Of a stretch of 64,000 nucleotides of DNA, positions 46,043 through 53,466 are shown in pieces. Location of the stretch: positions 1-64,000 of the forward strand of contig CAVVVC010000012.1 of the NCBI GenBank assembly GCA_963751595.1. Reading direction: 5' to 3'. The DNA comes from JAHEGP01 sp963751595. GTDB lineage: Bacteria > Pseudomonadota > Gammaproteobacteria > Pseudomonadales > JAHEGP01. Each line of letters starts with the position of its first letter. Positions within the stretch are counted from its first letter, which is position 1. The notes below the pieces were generated by a model. That model was given only the letters and a program-made list of their open reading frames with translations. It was not told where the DNA came from and did no database searches. The position numbers and the translations under genes were made by a program.

Positions 46043-47356
46043 ATGATGGGTATACAGGCGTATATCTACGGGTACCCGGGGCTGAAATTCGCTGAGATCC
46101 GGTATAGCTGGGTTGAGGACGAGGACTCAGGTTTTAGTTCCAAGGGCAATGCCTACACGCATTACCGCAAGCTGGTAGACCCTTCCTACCAGTACGGCAC
46201 TTCCATGAATCGCGACACTCTGTATTCCCTCGCCTTCGCTGACATAGGGGAGGAGCCGCTGGTGTTCACGCTGCCGGAAAACCCTGACGACCGCTACTTC
46301 ACTATCGAATTTACCGAGTGGTATACCGACGCCCTGGGCTATATGAGCAAGCGCACCGTCGGCGACAAGAAGGCCGCCTACCTGGTGCACCTGAGCGGGT
46401 GGCAGGGGAAGATACCGGAGGGCATCGACGGGGTTCTCGAGTCGCCAACCCCCTGGGTGCTGGCTGTGGGGCGGACCTATACCTCCAACACCGCAGAGGA
46501 CCTGGTAATAGCAAACCGCATTCAGGACGGCTACAAAATCTATCCGCTCAGCGAGTGGGGAAAGGGCAATCCGCGGGAGGCGGAACCGATCAGCGACGTG
46601 CTTGATGTCTTTCCCCCGAGCGACCCGCTGGCAAAAATGAAATTGGTGGATGCCTCGCTGAGGGAAAACCCGCCTCCTGCCCGCGATGAGGCCTTGATGA
46701 AGCAGTTTGCCCTGGTCAACATCGGTCCCCTGGCGAAGGGCACCATTGACGACCTGGACGAACACAGCCGTCGCGGTCTTGCCAGAGCCTCCGAGGACGC
46801 TCAGAACTACTTGCAAAAGGTATCCGAGGAGATGGGTTCGATTACCAACCAGAACAAGGTTGTGAACGGTTGGAAATACAATCCCAACAACTGGTGCCGG
46901 ATGGCAGAGGATGGTGATTTTCTGGGAAGGGCGGCCACCCAGGCTCTCTCCGGGGGCATCGAAAACTGTGTCGAGGAGGCAGTCAAGCTGCGCGTGTTTA
47001 CCGATGGAACGGGTGCCAAGCTGAATGGCTCCGAGCGTTATGTGCTGAGATTCAGTAAGGATCAAATACCTAAAGTGGATGCTTTCTGGTCAATCACCCT
47101 GTACGACAACAATTTTAATCTGGTACTGACGCCGTCCAATAAATTCGCGGTGCGCGATATCGACCCGGATATCGTCTACGGAGACGACGGCTCATTGACG
47201 ATCTACTTGCAATCCCAGCCCCCCAAGGAAGCCAACGTCAACTGGTTGCCGACCCCGGAGGGTAAGGATTTCAACCTGTTTTTCCGGGCTTACCTGCCGG
47301 AACGGGCGTTCGTGGACCAGAGCTATGTTCCGCCCGCGGTGGAACTGGTCAACTGA
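46043..47356 (+). CDS. DUF1254/DUF1214 domain protein
   Basis: Protein of at least 437 residues. The N-terminal DUF1254 part has MMGIQAYIYGYPGL, SYQYGTSMNRDTLYSLAF and the FTEWYTDALGYMSKRTVG region. The C-terminal DUF1214 part has RYVLRFSKDQIP, DAFWSITLYDN and the terminal NWLPTPEGKDFNLFFRAYLP. The family is often exported and its role is unclear. The same frame continues upstream of the ATG and encodes a signal peptide (LRNLIFGTTLAILALTGHAEA) behind a good AAGGAG at 45916-45921. No ATG, GTG or TTG is found at the expected place, where GGT occupies the likely start codon. The true product may have lost its start. Confidence 0.75.
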   Translation: MMGIQAYIYGYPGLKFAEIRYSWVEDEDSGFSSKGNAYTHYRKLVDPSYQYGTSMNRDTLYSLAFADIGEEPLVFTLPENPDDRYFTIEFTEWYTDALGYMSKRTVGDKKAAYLVHLSGWQGKIPEGIDGVLESPTPWVLAVGRTYTSNTAEDLVIANRIQDGYKIYPLSEWGKGNPREAEPISDVLDVFPPSDPLAKMKLVDASLRENPPPARDEALMKQFALVNIGPLAKGTIDDLDEHSRRGLARASEDAQNYLQKVSEEMGSITNQNKVVNGWKYNPNNWCRMAEDGDFLGRAATQALSGGIENCVEEAVKLRVFTDGTGAKLNGSERYVLRFSKDQIPKVDAFWSITLYDNNFNLVLTPSNKFAVRDIDPDIVYGDDGSLTIYLQSQPPKEANVNWLPTPEGKDFNLFFRAYLPERAFVDQSYVPPAVELVN

Positions 47357-47472
47357 CTGCAGATTCAGGTTTTTCTGAATTGTCAGTGAGGGGTCTCAAC
47401 TGCGGTTTTTCGGTTCAGCACCGGATTACCGCAACCCAGGGGGAGCAACGATTTTTGCAGCTGTACAGAATT

Positions 47473-47515
47473 AAAGGTGCTTCAGCGGATTCATAAGCTG
47501 ATGGAGGATTCGTTG
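47473..47515 (-). pseudogene. 3' scrap of a parE gene
   Basis: Read on the minus strand, this encodes RILHQLMNPLKHL and a stop, nearly identical to the C-terminus of the ParE at 50873-51175 (RILHQHMDPLKHL). The rest of the gene is gone and IS91-end sequence begins about 40 bases on. Confidence 0.6.
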
Positions 47516-47554
47516 GATCAGCTGATTGAGTGCTTAACGATCCCGTAAGCCGGC

Positions 47555-47640
47555 GTAGACTCTCGGGAAACACAGTAACGCAAGGACGCTCGGATCATGC
47601 CCCATGCGGCGGCCGGTATGAGGATTGGCCACCCGGGACG
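47555..47640 (+). mobile_element. IS91-type left-end scrap (copy 2)
   Basis: AACACAGTAACGCAAGGACG, then GGATCATGCCCCATGCGGCGG and CACCCGGGACGAGG. This parallels the left end and first codons of the IS91 transposase scrap at 25845-25935. Only the end is left. It abuts the parE scrap on one side and the next parDE module on the other. Confidence 0.6.
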
Positions 47641-47684
47641 AGGATGCTGTCTCAATGGCGGATACGTCGATCACAGCTGATTAT

Positions 47685-47984
47685 TCAGTCAGATATAAAA
47701 TAAGTGATGATATCCATCTCCTTGTGCGGGATGCCGATAATATCAACGCCTTTAACTCCAATCAGGTAGAAGACAACATGCGCGCCCTGCGGAAAGCTGT
47801 AATAGCCCTCAGCCACATCTGTGCGGTGTTTGCCCAGTTGTGGATTCTCCGCTAACCAGCCAAAGCGTTTCTCGAGTGCTTTCAGGTAAGTATTACGTTG
47901 GGGTTTACCCCATTGACGCTCTGTATAGCGGCCGATATTTTTCAAGTCCTCCAGTGCTCTCGGGGTGACTCTGAATCCGGGCAT
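47685..47984 (-). CDS. parE: ParE-type toxin, module 2
   Basis: Toxin of 99 residues: FRVTPRALEDLKNIGRYTER, QWGKPQRNTYLKALEKRF, YSFPQGAHVVFYLI, GVDIIGIPHKEMDI. Full-length ParE/RelE fold. Its ATG overlaps the parD stop by one base (TGATG). Confidence 0.88.
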   Translation of the reverse strand: MPGFRVTPRALEDLKNIGRYTERQWGKPQRNTYLKALEKRFGWLAENPQLGKHRTDVAEGYYSFPQGAHVVFYLIGVKGVDIIGIPHKEMDIITYFISD

Positions 47985-48232
47985 CAGGCTTCGTTATCCA
48001 AATCGTCAATCAGCGCGTCCATGGTGAAGTTTTCAACAAACTCACCCGATTCGGCCTGTTTAGCACCCTGGGCCAAATGACTCCGTAAAGCATCGAGTTT
48101 ACTTTTGCGCTCCTCCATAGCGCGCAGAGCATCACGAACTACTTCACTGGCGGAGCCATACCGCCCACTGGCAATCTCATTTTTGATATAAACTTCCCAG
48201 TGTTCACCCAGGCTAAGGCTTGTCGTTGCCAT
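47984..48232 (-). CDS. parD: ParD-type antitoxin, module 2
   Basis: Antitoxin of 82 residues starting MATTSLSLGEHWEVYIKNEI with the ribbon-helix-helix region (RYGSASEVVRDALRAMEERK). The start at 48232 is chosen because GGAGAG lies just upstream; the longer frame from 48337 would run through the operator. Confidence 0.88.
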   Translation of the reverse strand: MATTSLSLGEHWEVYIKNEIASGRYGSASEVVRDALRAMEERKSKLDALRSHLAQGAKQAESGEFVENFTMDALIDDLDNEA

Positions 48233-48243
48233 ATTGCTCTCCA

Positions 48244-48272
48244 AATATTCATAATTAACAAATATGAATATT
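48244..48272 (-). promoter_or_regulatory. Inverted repeat upstream of parDE module 2, probable operator
   Basis: AATATTCATA (48244-48253) and TATGAATATT (48263-48272), perfect 10-base arms with a 9-base spacer, 12-40 bases upstream of the parD start. Confidence 0.6.
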
Positions 48273-48335
48273 AAGTCAGGATAAAATGAAAGGAAACTGA
48301 TAATTGATCCTTGTGATTTTACGAACACATACAGC

Positions 48336-48660
48336 AATTTCTGAGCATGGTATTTTTCATGGTATTACGATTTAGCAGGAAAATAAGCCGTTGAATATAA
48401 AAGATAAAAAAGGCCTATTTACAATAGAGTGGGAGTAGGCCAGATCTGGCACTGGCTGGCACCTGCAGGCATCAGGACGCAGCAAGCTCACAAAACCAAT
48501 AACTTATCCTCATGTCCGTCTGGCAACGACTGGCACTGGCAGGCATCGGCAAGCAGGTATTGCTAGTATTCAATGGTATAAATCATGGTATCGCGGTACC
48601 CGTGATCAGAATAGCGATCCAATACCATGTCAAATAAGTCGAGCCGTTCATGGTATTCGT
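48336..48660 (+). repeat. CATGGTAT-family repeat, long form (copy F)
   Basis: Head AATTTCTGAGCATGGTATTTT, TCATGGTATTACG, AGCAGGAAAATAAGCCGTTG, TTTACAATAGAGTGGGAGTA, CCAGATCTGGCACTGGCTGG. A second half begins at about 48525 (CTGGCAACGACTGGCACTGG), with CAGGCATCGGCAAGCAG, ATGGTATAAATCATGGTAT and TTCATGGTATTCGTGAT. The whole length is shared with the copy at 50372. Confidence 0.85.
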
Positions 48661-48696
48661 GATCCAGCACATCTTACCTAGTGTCCAACCTACCAA

Positions 48697-48732
48697 TATA
48701 TAAAACTTGATATAAATATAAAGTTTTGTATA
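48697..48732 (+). promoter_or_regulatory. AT-rich inverted repeat upstream of the RelE/XRE module
   Basis: TATATAAAACTT and AAGTTTTGTATA form imperfect 12-base arms around GATATAAATATA, directly before the start at 48742. It is a probable promoter/operator for the toxin-antitoxin pair. Confidence 0.45.
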
Positions 48733-48741
48733 ATTGCCGTT

Positions 48742-49074
48742 ATGAAAGACGTGCGCTTTGTGGGCAGTTCATTGGACGATCTCAGGCATTTTCCGGCAGG
48801 CGCACGTCGGGAAGCGGGTTTTGAACTCAGTAATGTCCAGGCCGGGTTGCAGCCAAGTGACTGGACGCCAATGAATACCATTGGTGCAGGGGCTGTTGAA
48901 ATCCGGATTAAGGACGCAGCCGGAATTTACAGGGTGATCTATGTCGCTCGATTCGAAGAAGCCATTTACGTATTGCATGCTTTTCAAAAGAAGTCACAGA
49001 AAACACGCAAGGCAGATGTCGAGTTGGCGAAAGCCAGGTACAAGGCGTTGGCAGAACAGAGGAAACAGCAATGA
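48742..49074 (+). CDS. RelE-like toxin (phage Gp49/HigB-like family)
   Basis: Toxin of 110 residues: MKDVRFVGSSLDDLRHFPAG, GAGAVEIRIKDAAGIYRVIY, YVLHAFQKKSQKTRKADVEL. These are the marks of the Gp49-type HigB-like family encoded ahead of an XRE antitoxin. The stop overlaps the antitoxin start by four bases. Confidence 0.88.
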   Translation: MKDVRFVGSSLDDLRHFPAGARREAGFELSNVQAGLQPSDWTPMNTIGAGAVEIRIKDAAGIYRVIYVARFEEAIYVLHAFQKKSQKTRKADVELAKARYKALAEQRKQQ

Positions 49075-49346
49075 CGATTTCAAAAGGTTACCACAATGTA
49101 TTTGAGGCGCTGGAGGATAGCCCGGCGATGGCGCAGAACCTGAAGATTCGTTCAGAATTGATGATTGCACTGCGTCAATATATCGAGGATGCAGGGCTTG
49201 GTCAGAAAGAAGCTGCAGACGTATTTGGTGTGCACCAACCGAGAATCAGTGATCTGATGCGCGGCAAGATTGACAAGTTCACCATCGACAAGCTGGTCAA
49301 TATGCTGGCCAGGATTGGAAAAACCGTGAAGGTGAAGGCTGCGTAG
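49071..49346 (+). CDS. XRE-family antitoxin of the RelE-like toxin
   Basis: Antitoxin of 91 residues. The helix-turn-helix spans about residues 35-80 (AGLGQKEAADVFGVHQPRIS, then DLMRGKIDKFTIDKLVNML), which is the standard form in HigA-like proteins paired with Gp49-type toxins. Confidence 0.88.
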   Translation: MTISKGYHNVFEALEDSPAMAQNLKIRSELMIALRQYIEDAGLGQKEAADVFGVHQPRISDLMRGKIDKFTIDKLVNMLARIGKTVKVKAA

Positions 49347-49407
49347 ACGTGCCGGAAACGGTAGGGAGCTGATGGCGGTTTTGAAAAATTTCCTCTTGAT
49401 CAGCAGC

Positions 49408-49570
49408 AATTTCTGAGCATGGTATTTTTCATGGTATTACCGCCTACATCAATAAGTAAGCCGTTGATATTATACTCTAAATCGTAAAAATGGCTCGTTT
49501 ACAATCGAGTGGGAGTGACTGGTACTGGCAGGCAATGTCTGGCATTGGCTGGCAACGGCAGGTATTTCGG
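49408..49570 (+). repeat. CATGGTAT-family repeat (copy G)
   Basis: AATTTCTGAGCATGGTATTTT, TCATGGTATTACCGCC, AAGCCGTTGATATTATAC, TTTACAATCGAGTGGGAGTG, ACTGGTACTGGCAGGCAATG. It is most like the copies at 25674 and 42219, and ends in GGTATTTCGGCTG versus GCATTTCGGCTG in copy B. Confidence 0.85.
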
Positions 49571-49600
49571 CTGGTTTATTTCGCTGATGCTATTTCCACA

Positions 49601-49951
49601 TTAAACTATCAGGCAATCGTATGGAATATTCAGACCTTCATGCAGTTTCTTGATCATAGGCAATGTCAAGTTGCGCTTCTTGTTAAGTACTTCGGAAATG
49701 CGTGCGCGAGTACCCAAGTAAGGTTCTAGATCTTTACGCGTGAGACCTTTTTGCTCCATCAGAAATTTGATGGCCTCAACAGGATCGGAAGGTGGAATCG
49801 GGTAGTGTTCTTCTTCATATTTTTCAACGAGCAATACTAGAACATCGAGTTCATCTCCTTCTTCTGTATTAGGTTTAGCTCCCCAGAGTTCATTAATACG
49901 CTCAAGCGCCTGGTTATAATGGATCTTGTTTTTAATGGGTTTCAGGTTCAT
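49601..49951 (-). CDS. higA: HigA-type antitoxin, module 2
   Basis: Antitoxin of 116 residues. Toxin-binding N-terminus MNLKPIKNKIHYNQALERIN, then the XRE domain (MEQKGLTRKDLEPYLGTRAR, EVLNKKRNLTLPMIKKLHEG). It is related to the HigA at 23840-24208. It lies 10 bases downstream of an intact higB. Confidence 0.88.
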   Translation of the reverse strand: MNLKPIKNKIHYNQALERINELWGAKPNTEEGDELDVLVLLVEKYEEEHYPIPPSDPVEAIKFLMEQKGLTRKDLEPYLGTRARISEVLNKKRNLTLPMIKKLHEGLNIPYDCLIV

Positions 49952-49961
49952 TAGTCAGGTC

Positions 49962-50267
49962 TCATATATTTTCGATGTCTTCGATATCATCATATTGCTT
50001 ATGTGTGCCCACAAATCGTATAAGCATTCCATGTCGTGAGTAATCGGTTAGTACAACAATGCGGTATTTATTCCCGCAAACATTAAAGACAACTCGGTGG
50101 TTCTTCAGAATGCTCGCATTGCGTAAATCCGCTTTAAGTTCATGCGGGGAGTTCCACTTTGCATTCGAGCAGTAGTTATACCATTCAGTCATCTGTTTCC
50201 TAGCATCGCGATATTTTGGATTGCTTTCCCAGAATGCTCGCAGCATGGATTTGGCGATGACTCTCAT
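49962..50267 (-). CDS. higB: HigB-type toxin, module 2 (intact)
   Basis: Toxin of 101 residues: MRVIAKSMLRAFWESNPKYR, KWNSPHELKADLRNASILKN, VFNVCGNKYRIVVLTDYSR, MLIRFVGTHKQYDDIE. Complete HigB-fold mRNA interferase. It serves as the reference that shows the nonsense codon in the copy at 24242-24544. Confidence 0.9.
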   Translation of the reverse strand: MRVIAKSMLRAFWESNPKYRDARKQMTEWYNYCSNAKWNSPHELKADLRNASILKNHRVVFNVCGNKYRIVVLTDYSRHGMLIRFVGTHKQYDDIEDIENI

Positions 50268-50283
50268 GAGCTGATATTAGCAC

Positions 50284-50300
50284 GATCCCATAATGGGATC
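50284..50300 (-). promoter_or_regulatory. Palindrome upstream of higBA module 2, probable operator
   Basis: GATCCCAT-A-ATGGGATC, perfect 8-base arms, 17-33 bases upstream of the higB start. Confidence 0.6.
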
Positions 50301-50371
50301 AAGTTGCTGCTTAATGACGGACAGGTACTGTGAATCAGTGTTCAATCGGAAATTTCCGAGTATTTTGAACG

Positions 50372-50705
50372 ATTTTCTGAGCATGGTATCTTTCATGGTA
50401 TTGCCAATTAGCAGGAAAATAAGCCATTGAAAATAGAAGATAAAAAAAGGCTTATTTACAATCGAGTGGGAGTAGGCCAGATCTGGCACTGGCTGGCGCC
50501 TGCAGGCATCAAGACACGGCAAGCTTGCACAACCAAGAACTTATTTTCATTTCTGTCTGGCAACTTCTGGCACTTGCAGGCATCGGCAAGCAGTTATTAC
50601 CATTATTCGATGGCATAGATCATGGTATCGCCGCGCTCAATATCAGCATGGCGCTCCAGTACCATGCAATGCGTGTCGAGCTGTTAATGGTATTGGTGAT
50701 TACGC
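50372..50705 (+). repeat. CATGGTAT-family repeat, long form (copy H)
   Basis: ATTTTCTGAGCATGGTATCTT, TCATGGTATTGCC, AGCAGGAAAATAAGCCATTG, TTTACAATCGAGTGGGAGTA, CCAGATCTGGCACTGGCTGG. The second half runs from about 50563 (CTGGCAACTTCTGGCACTTG) to TTAATGGTATTGGTGAT. The 165 bases from 50706 to the next gene hold nothing I recognise. Confidence 0.85.
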
Positions 50706-50872
50706 ATGAGCCCCGCCGGTTTGGGCAGCTGTCGTTTATACGCTCTCAGCATCGGCACCCGGTATCAGACACTATGCCGCTACAGACTTTGGGTATATGC
50801 ATTAAGTGCTGTTAGCGGGAAAGCAGCAATCTAAATCGGTCCCCCCTTTAGAAGTACGGCTGACTGGAAGAA

Positions 50873-51175
50873 TCAAAGGTGCTTCAGCGGATCCATATGC
50901 TGATGGAGTATTCGTACTACCACGATGCCTCGGGCGTGTTTTTTGTAATACAGAATATGGCTTTCGTAAGGGAAGCTGAGTAGCCCCCTGGAGATTTTCT
51001 CGCGTGTTATTCCAAGGTCCGGATTTTCAGCAAGGAGTTGCCCGCGCGATTCCAGGCCGTCAAGGTAGGTATTGGCTTGAGAGGCTCCCCACTCCTGGAC
51101 GGTATAGTTGATGATGCCGTCAAGATCACGTTCCGCTTTGTCGGTGAACTGGAAGTGGGGGCTACGCCTCGCCAC
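50873..51175 (-). CDS. parE: ParE-type toxin, module 3
   Basis: Toxin of 100 residues: FQFTDKAERDLDGIINYTVQ, EWGASQANTYLDGLESRGQL, LLSFPYESHILYYKK, VVRILHQHMDPLKHL. Full-length ParE/RelE fold, paired here with a Phd-type antitoxin rather than ParD. Confidence 0.88.
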   Translation of the reverse strand: MARRSPHFQFTDKAERDLDGIINYTVQEWGASQANTYLDGLESRGQLLAENPDLGITREKISRGLLSFPYESHILYYKKHARGIVVVRILHQHMDPLKHL

Positions 51176-51178
51176 GGC

Positions 51179-51439
51179 TTAGCCATTCACCCGTTTGCGT
51201 AATTTGTCGATGACGGATTTGCCATCGCTGACTCTTCCAGCCTGCAAGTCGGCGATACCTTCCTCGATGGACTGCTTCAGATGCGCCTCTTTCAGCGCCT
51301 CAAGTTGCGCATATTCAGACGCTGAGATTACCACGGCAACGGGTTTGCCATTGCGGTTGATGCCAACAGGACCGTGTTGTGCATTGATAAGAACCTCACC
51401 GAATTCGCGTTTAGCGTCACTGGCGTTGAGTATTTTCAT
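51179..51439 (-). CDS. phd: Phd/YefM-type antitoxin
   Basis: Antitoxin of 86 residues: NASDAKREFGEVLINAQHGP, VGINRNGKPVAVVISASEY, then an acidic toxin-binding tail. It ends three bases before parE. An AT-rich palindrome TTTAATTAAA (51451-51460) lies just upstream of its start and may be its promoter/operator. Confidence 0.88.
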   Translation of the reverse strand: MKILNASDAKREFGEVLINAQHGPVGINRNGKPVAVVISASEYAQLEALKEAHLKQSIEEGIADLQAGRVSDGKSVIDKLRKRVNG

Positions 51440-51557
51440 GGCGCACCTATTTTAATTAAATTAATCATGTTGAACAAAATACTATTCGTTACAGTCCGTC
51501 ATGTCTAGCTGTGGCTGTAGCTGATTGGTGCAATGCGCATCAGGTGTTGGTCAACAA

Positions 51558-51640
51558 GTAACCTATTGAAAATCAATCGTAAAAATAGCTTGTTTTCAAT
51601 CGAGTGCCCGGGCGGGTAAAGACTGCTACGGGCCGGCATC
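51558..51640 (+). repeat. CATGGTAT-family repeat, truncated (copy I)
   Basis: AACCTATTGAAAATCAATCG, AAAAATAGCTTGTTTTCAATCGAGTG, then GGTAAAGACTGCTACGGG. Only the middle of the family is left; the CATGGTAT head and the CTGGCA tail are missing. Confidence 0.55.
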
Positions 51641-51679
51641 ACCGACTGAGTGCTTCAGGACAGACAGTGCAACCAGGCG

Positions 51680-51740
51680 ATAAACTGTATAGAAACACAG
51701 TATTGCAAGGACGCGGATCACGCCCCACGCGGCGGCGGCC
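51680..51740 (+). mobile_element. IS91-type left-end scrap (copy 3)
   Basis: GATAAACTGTATAGAAACAC, AGTATTGCAAGGACGCGGATC, ACGCCCCACGCGGCGG. This matches the left end at 25850-25910 and runs directly into the truncated nhaA. Confidence 0.6.
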
Positions 51741-53039
51741 ACGGTTTTTGAGGATCCAGGCCGGCGGCGTCATTCTATTGCTGTTCACCGTTGCTGCACC
51801 TGTGCTTTCCAACTCGCCGTGGGCACATCATTTTGAGAACGTATGGGAAGCTTCAGTCGGTCTGCACCTTGGTTCGTTCGAGTTCGCCAGGTCGCTAAGA
51901 GAGTGGATCAACGACGGCTTGATGACGTTGTTTTTCTTCCTCGTCGCGCTGGAGCTCAAACGCGAGCTGATGCTGGGCTAGCTCAACAATCCGCGGATGG
52001 CTGCATTGTCCATTGCCGCCGCTCTCGGCGGTATGATCGTCCCGGCAGCGATTTATCTGGCGCTGCAATCGGGTCAGCCAGGCGAAACAGGCTGGGGTAC
52101 GGTCATGGCGACCGACACTGCATTTGTCATTGGTTGCCTGGCGATTCTGGGATCGCGTATTCCGCCAAGCCTGCGTGTCTTCATGATCTCGCTGGCTGTC
52201 ATTGATGACATCGGCGCCATCCTCGTAGTGGCGAGTGGCTGCAGCAGCCACATTTCCTGGGGAGCGCTTGCACTGGGGCTGCTGGGTATCGCTGTGATCC
52301 GCTTCATGGCGCTAGCCGGGATCCGTGGTTTTCCGATCTACTTTATTATGGGTGGTTTCATCTGGTTTGCTGTGGATGCTTCCGGAATCCACGCCACGAT
52401 CACGGGCGTGGTGCTTGGCTTGATGACGCCGGCCAGGCGCTGGGTCGGCGATGAACTATTGTATGCCGTATTGTCCCGGGTGATCGCGCATCCAGCCAGT
52501 GAAGAGGGGAGTGGTGAAACGAAGGACCGAGAGACCCTGCAGGTTGCCGATATCGCCGCGCGCGAAACATTGTCACCGGTGGAGCGGCTGGAGTTCGCGT
52601 TACATCCCTGGGTCGGTTATGTCATCATGCCGCTGTTGCGTTTGCGTTTGCGTTTGCGTTTGCGTTTGCGTTTGCGTTTGCCAATGCCGGGTTGCCGCTG
52701 TCGTTGAGTGGAATAGGCAATGCCGTGACGCTTGCTGTGTTCGTCGGTTTTGTCTTCGGGAAACCGGTTGGGATTCTTGCCTTTAATTGGCTGGCGGTGC
52801 GTTTGGGTGCCGCGATACGCCCGCCGGACCTGGATTGGAGACTGATGGCGGGCGGCGGTATGCTCGCAGGTATCGGCTTCACGATGGCTCTCTTCATCGC
52901 CAACCTGGCTTTCGATCAGGAACTGCTCAACAGCGCCAAGCTGGGCATCTTCCTTGCTTCAGTAATATCTGCGGCGGTGGGTGTCGCGCTGTTGAGCCGG
53001 ATATCCGGTTACGGAAAGAAGATTCGCCCGGGCCGCTGA
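51741..53039 (+). pseudogene. nhaA: NhaA-type Na+/H+ antiporter, truncated and multiply broken
   Basis: NhaA sequence begins without a start codon at RFLRIQAGGVILLLFTVAAP, directly after the IS91-end scrap. It meets TAG at 51979-51981 (ELMLG-stop-LNNPRMAALS, Glu in relatives). It continues in frame through ATDTAFVIGCLAILGSR and the DDIGAI aspartates (LAVIDDIGAILVV) to MPLL at about 52635. There a (TTGCGT)n run with a one-base loss replaces the usual PLFAFANAG motif and shifts the frame. The last part (NAVTLAVFVGFVFGKPVGI to LLSRISGYGKKI) is in the next frame and ends at 53039. Confidence 0.88.
52636..52680 (+). repeat. Hexanucleotide TTGCGT expansion in nhaA
   Basis: Seven full TTGCGT units plus TTG follow each other without interruption. 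In the present frame they encode alternating Leu-Arg; one base over they would encode alternating Phe-Ala, extending the normal FAFAN motif of NhaA. Confidence 0.95.
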
Positions 53040-53466
53040 CAACATCGGCAGAGTATTGGGTGTCGGTGCTGAATGGGTTAACCGAGGCGATTGATAGAAC
53101 TCGCACTGAAGTATCTACCGACGACGATGCAGAGGACGAAACACGGGTGATCCTGTCGAATCGGATGTTGCCTCTCGTTGGTATTTACACTGTTGCGGCC
53201 TGGCAGATTTTTGATGTTATGTGAAAGTAAGTTTAAGTCGGCGTTGGCCGAACAATTGATTTGCTTCCTGACTGTAATGAGCAGATACTGTCCTCAGGTC
53301 CATCGTCTGTAAGCAGGCAAGTCTCTATCTCGCGCAATTTCGACCGAACGGTCTCCGTTGCCCGCCATACTCCTTCCTCGCGAACTCCGGTTCACCCGCT
53401 TTTCCGTATTCGTTTGTTGAAACGCAGGCCGAGTACATTTCTGGTTCAATCGCCCAGGATACCCTA
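53040..53466. other. Intergenic region before the dsrC-like gene
   Basis: About 427 bases. An open stretch in one frame (ending at 53224) shows no family resemblance or start. The promoter of the dsrC-like/hflKC group probably lies here, but I cannot place it. Confidence 0.35.

Noticed and set aside
24702..51640. Integron cassette array with attC sites
   Set aside because: The repeats are co-oriented and lie between modules, but I find no consistent GTTRRRY/RYYYAAC core-site pair, and no integron integrase is in the window.
24702..51640. CRISPR array
   Set aside because: Repeats are 100-330 bases, kilobases apart and imperfect; there are no short regular spacers and no cas genes.
24242..51981. 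Stop-codon reassignment
   Set aside because: In-frame breaks use TAA (higB), TAG (lysR, nhaA) and TGA (IS91), and the intact genes end with all three stops, so ordinary decay explains them.
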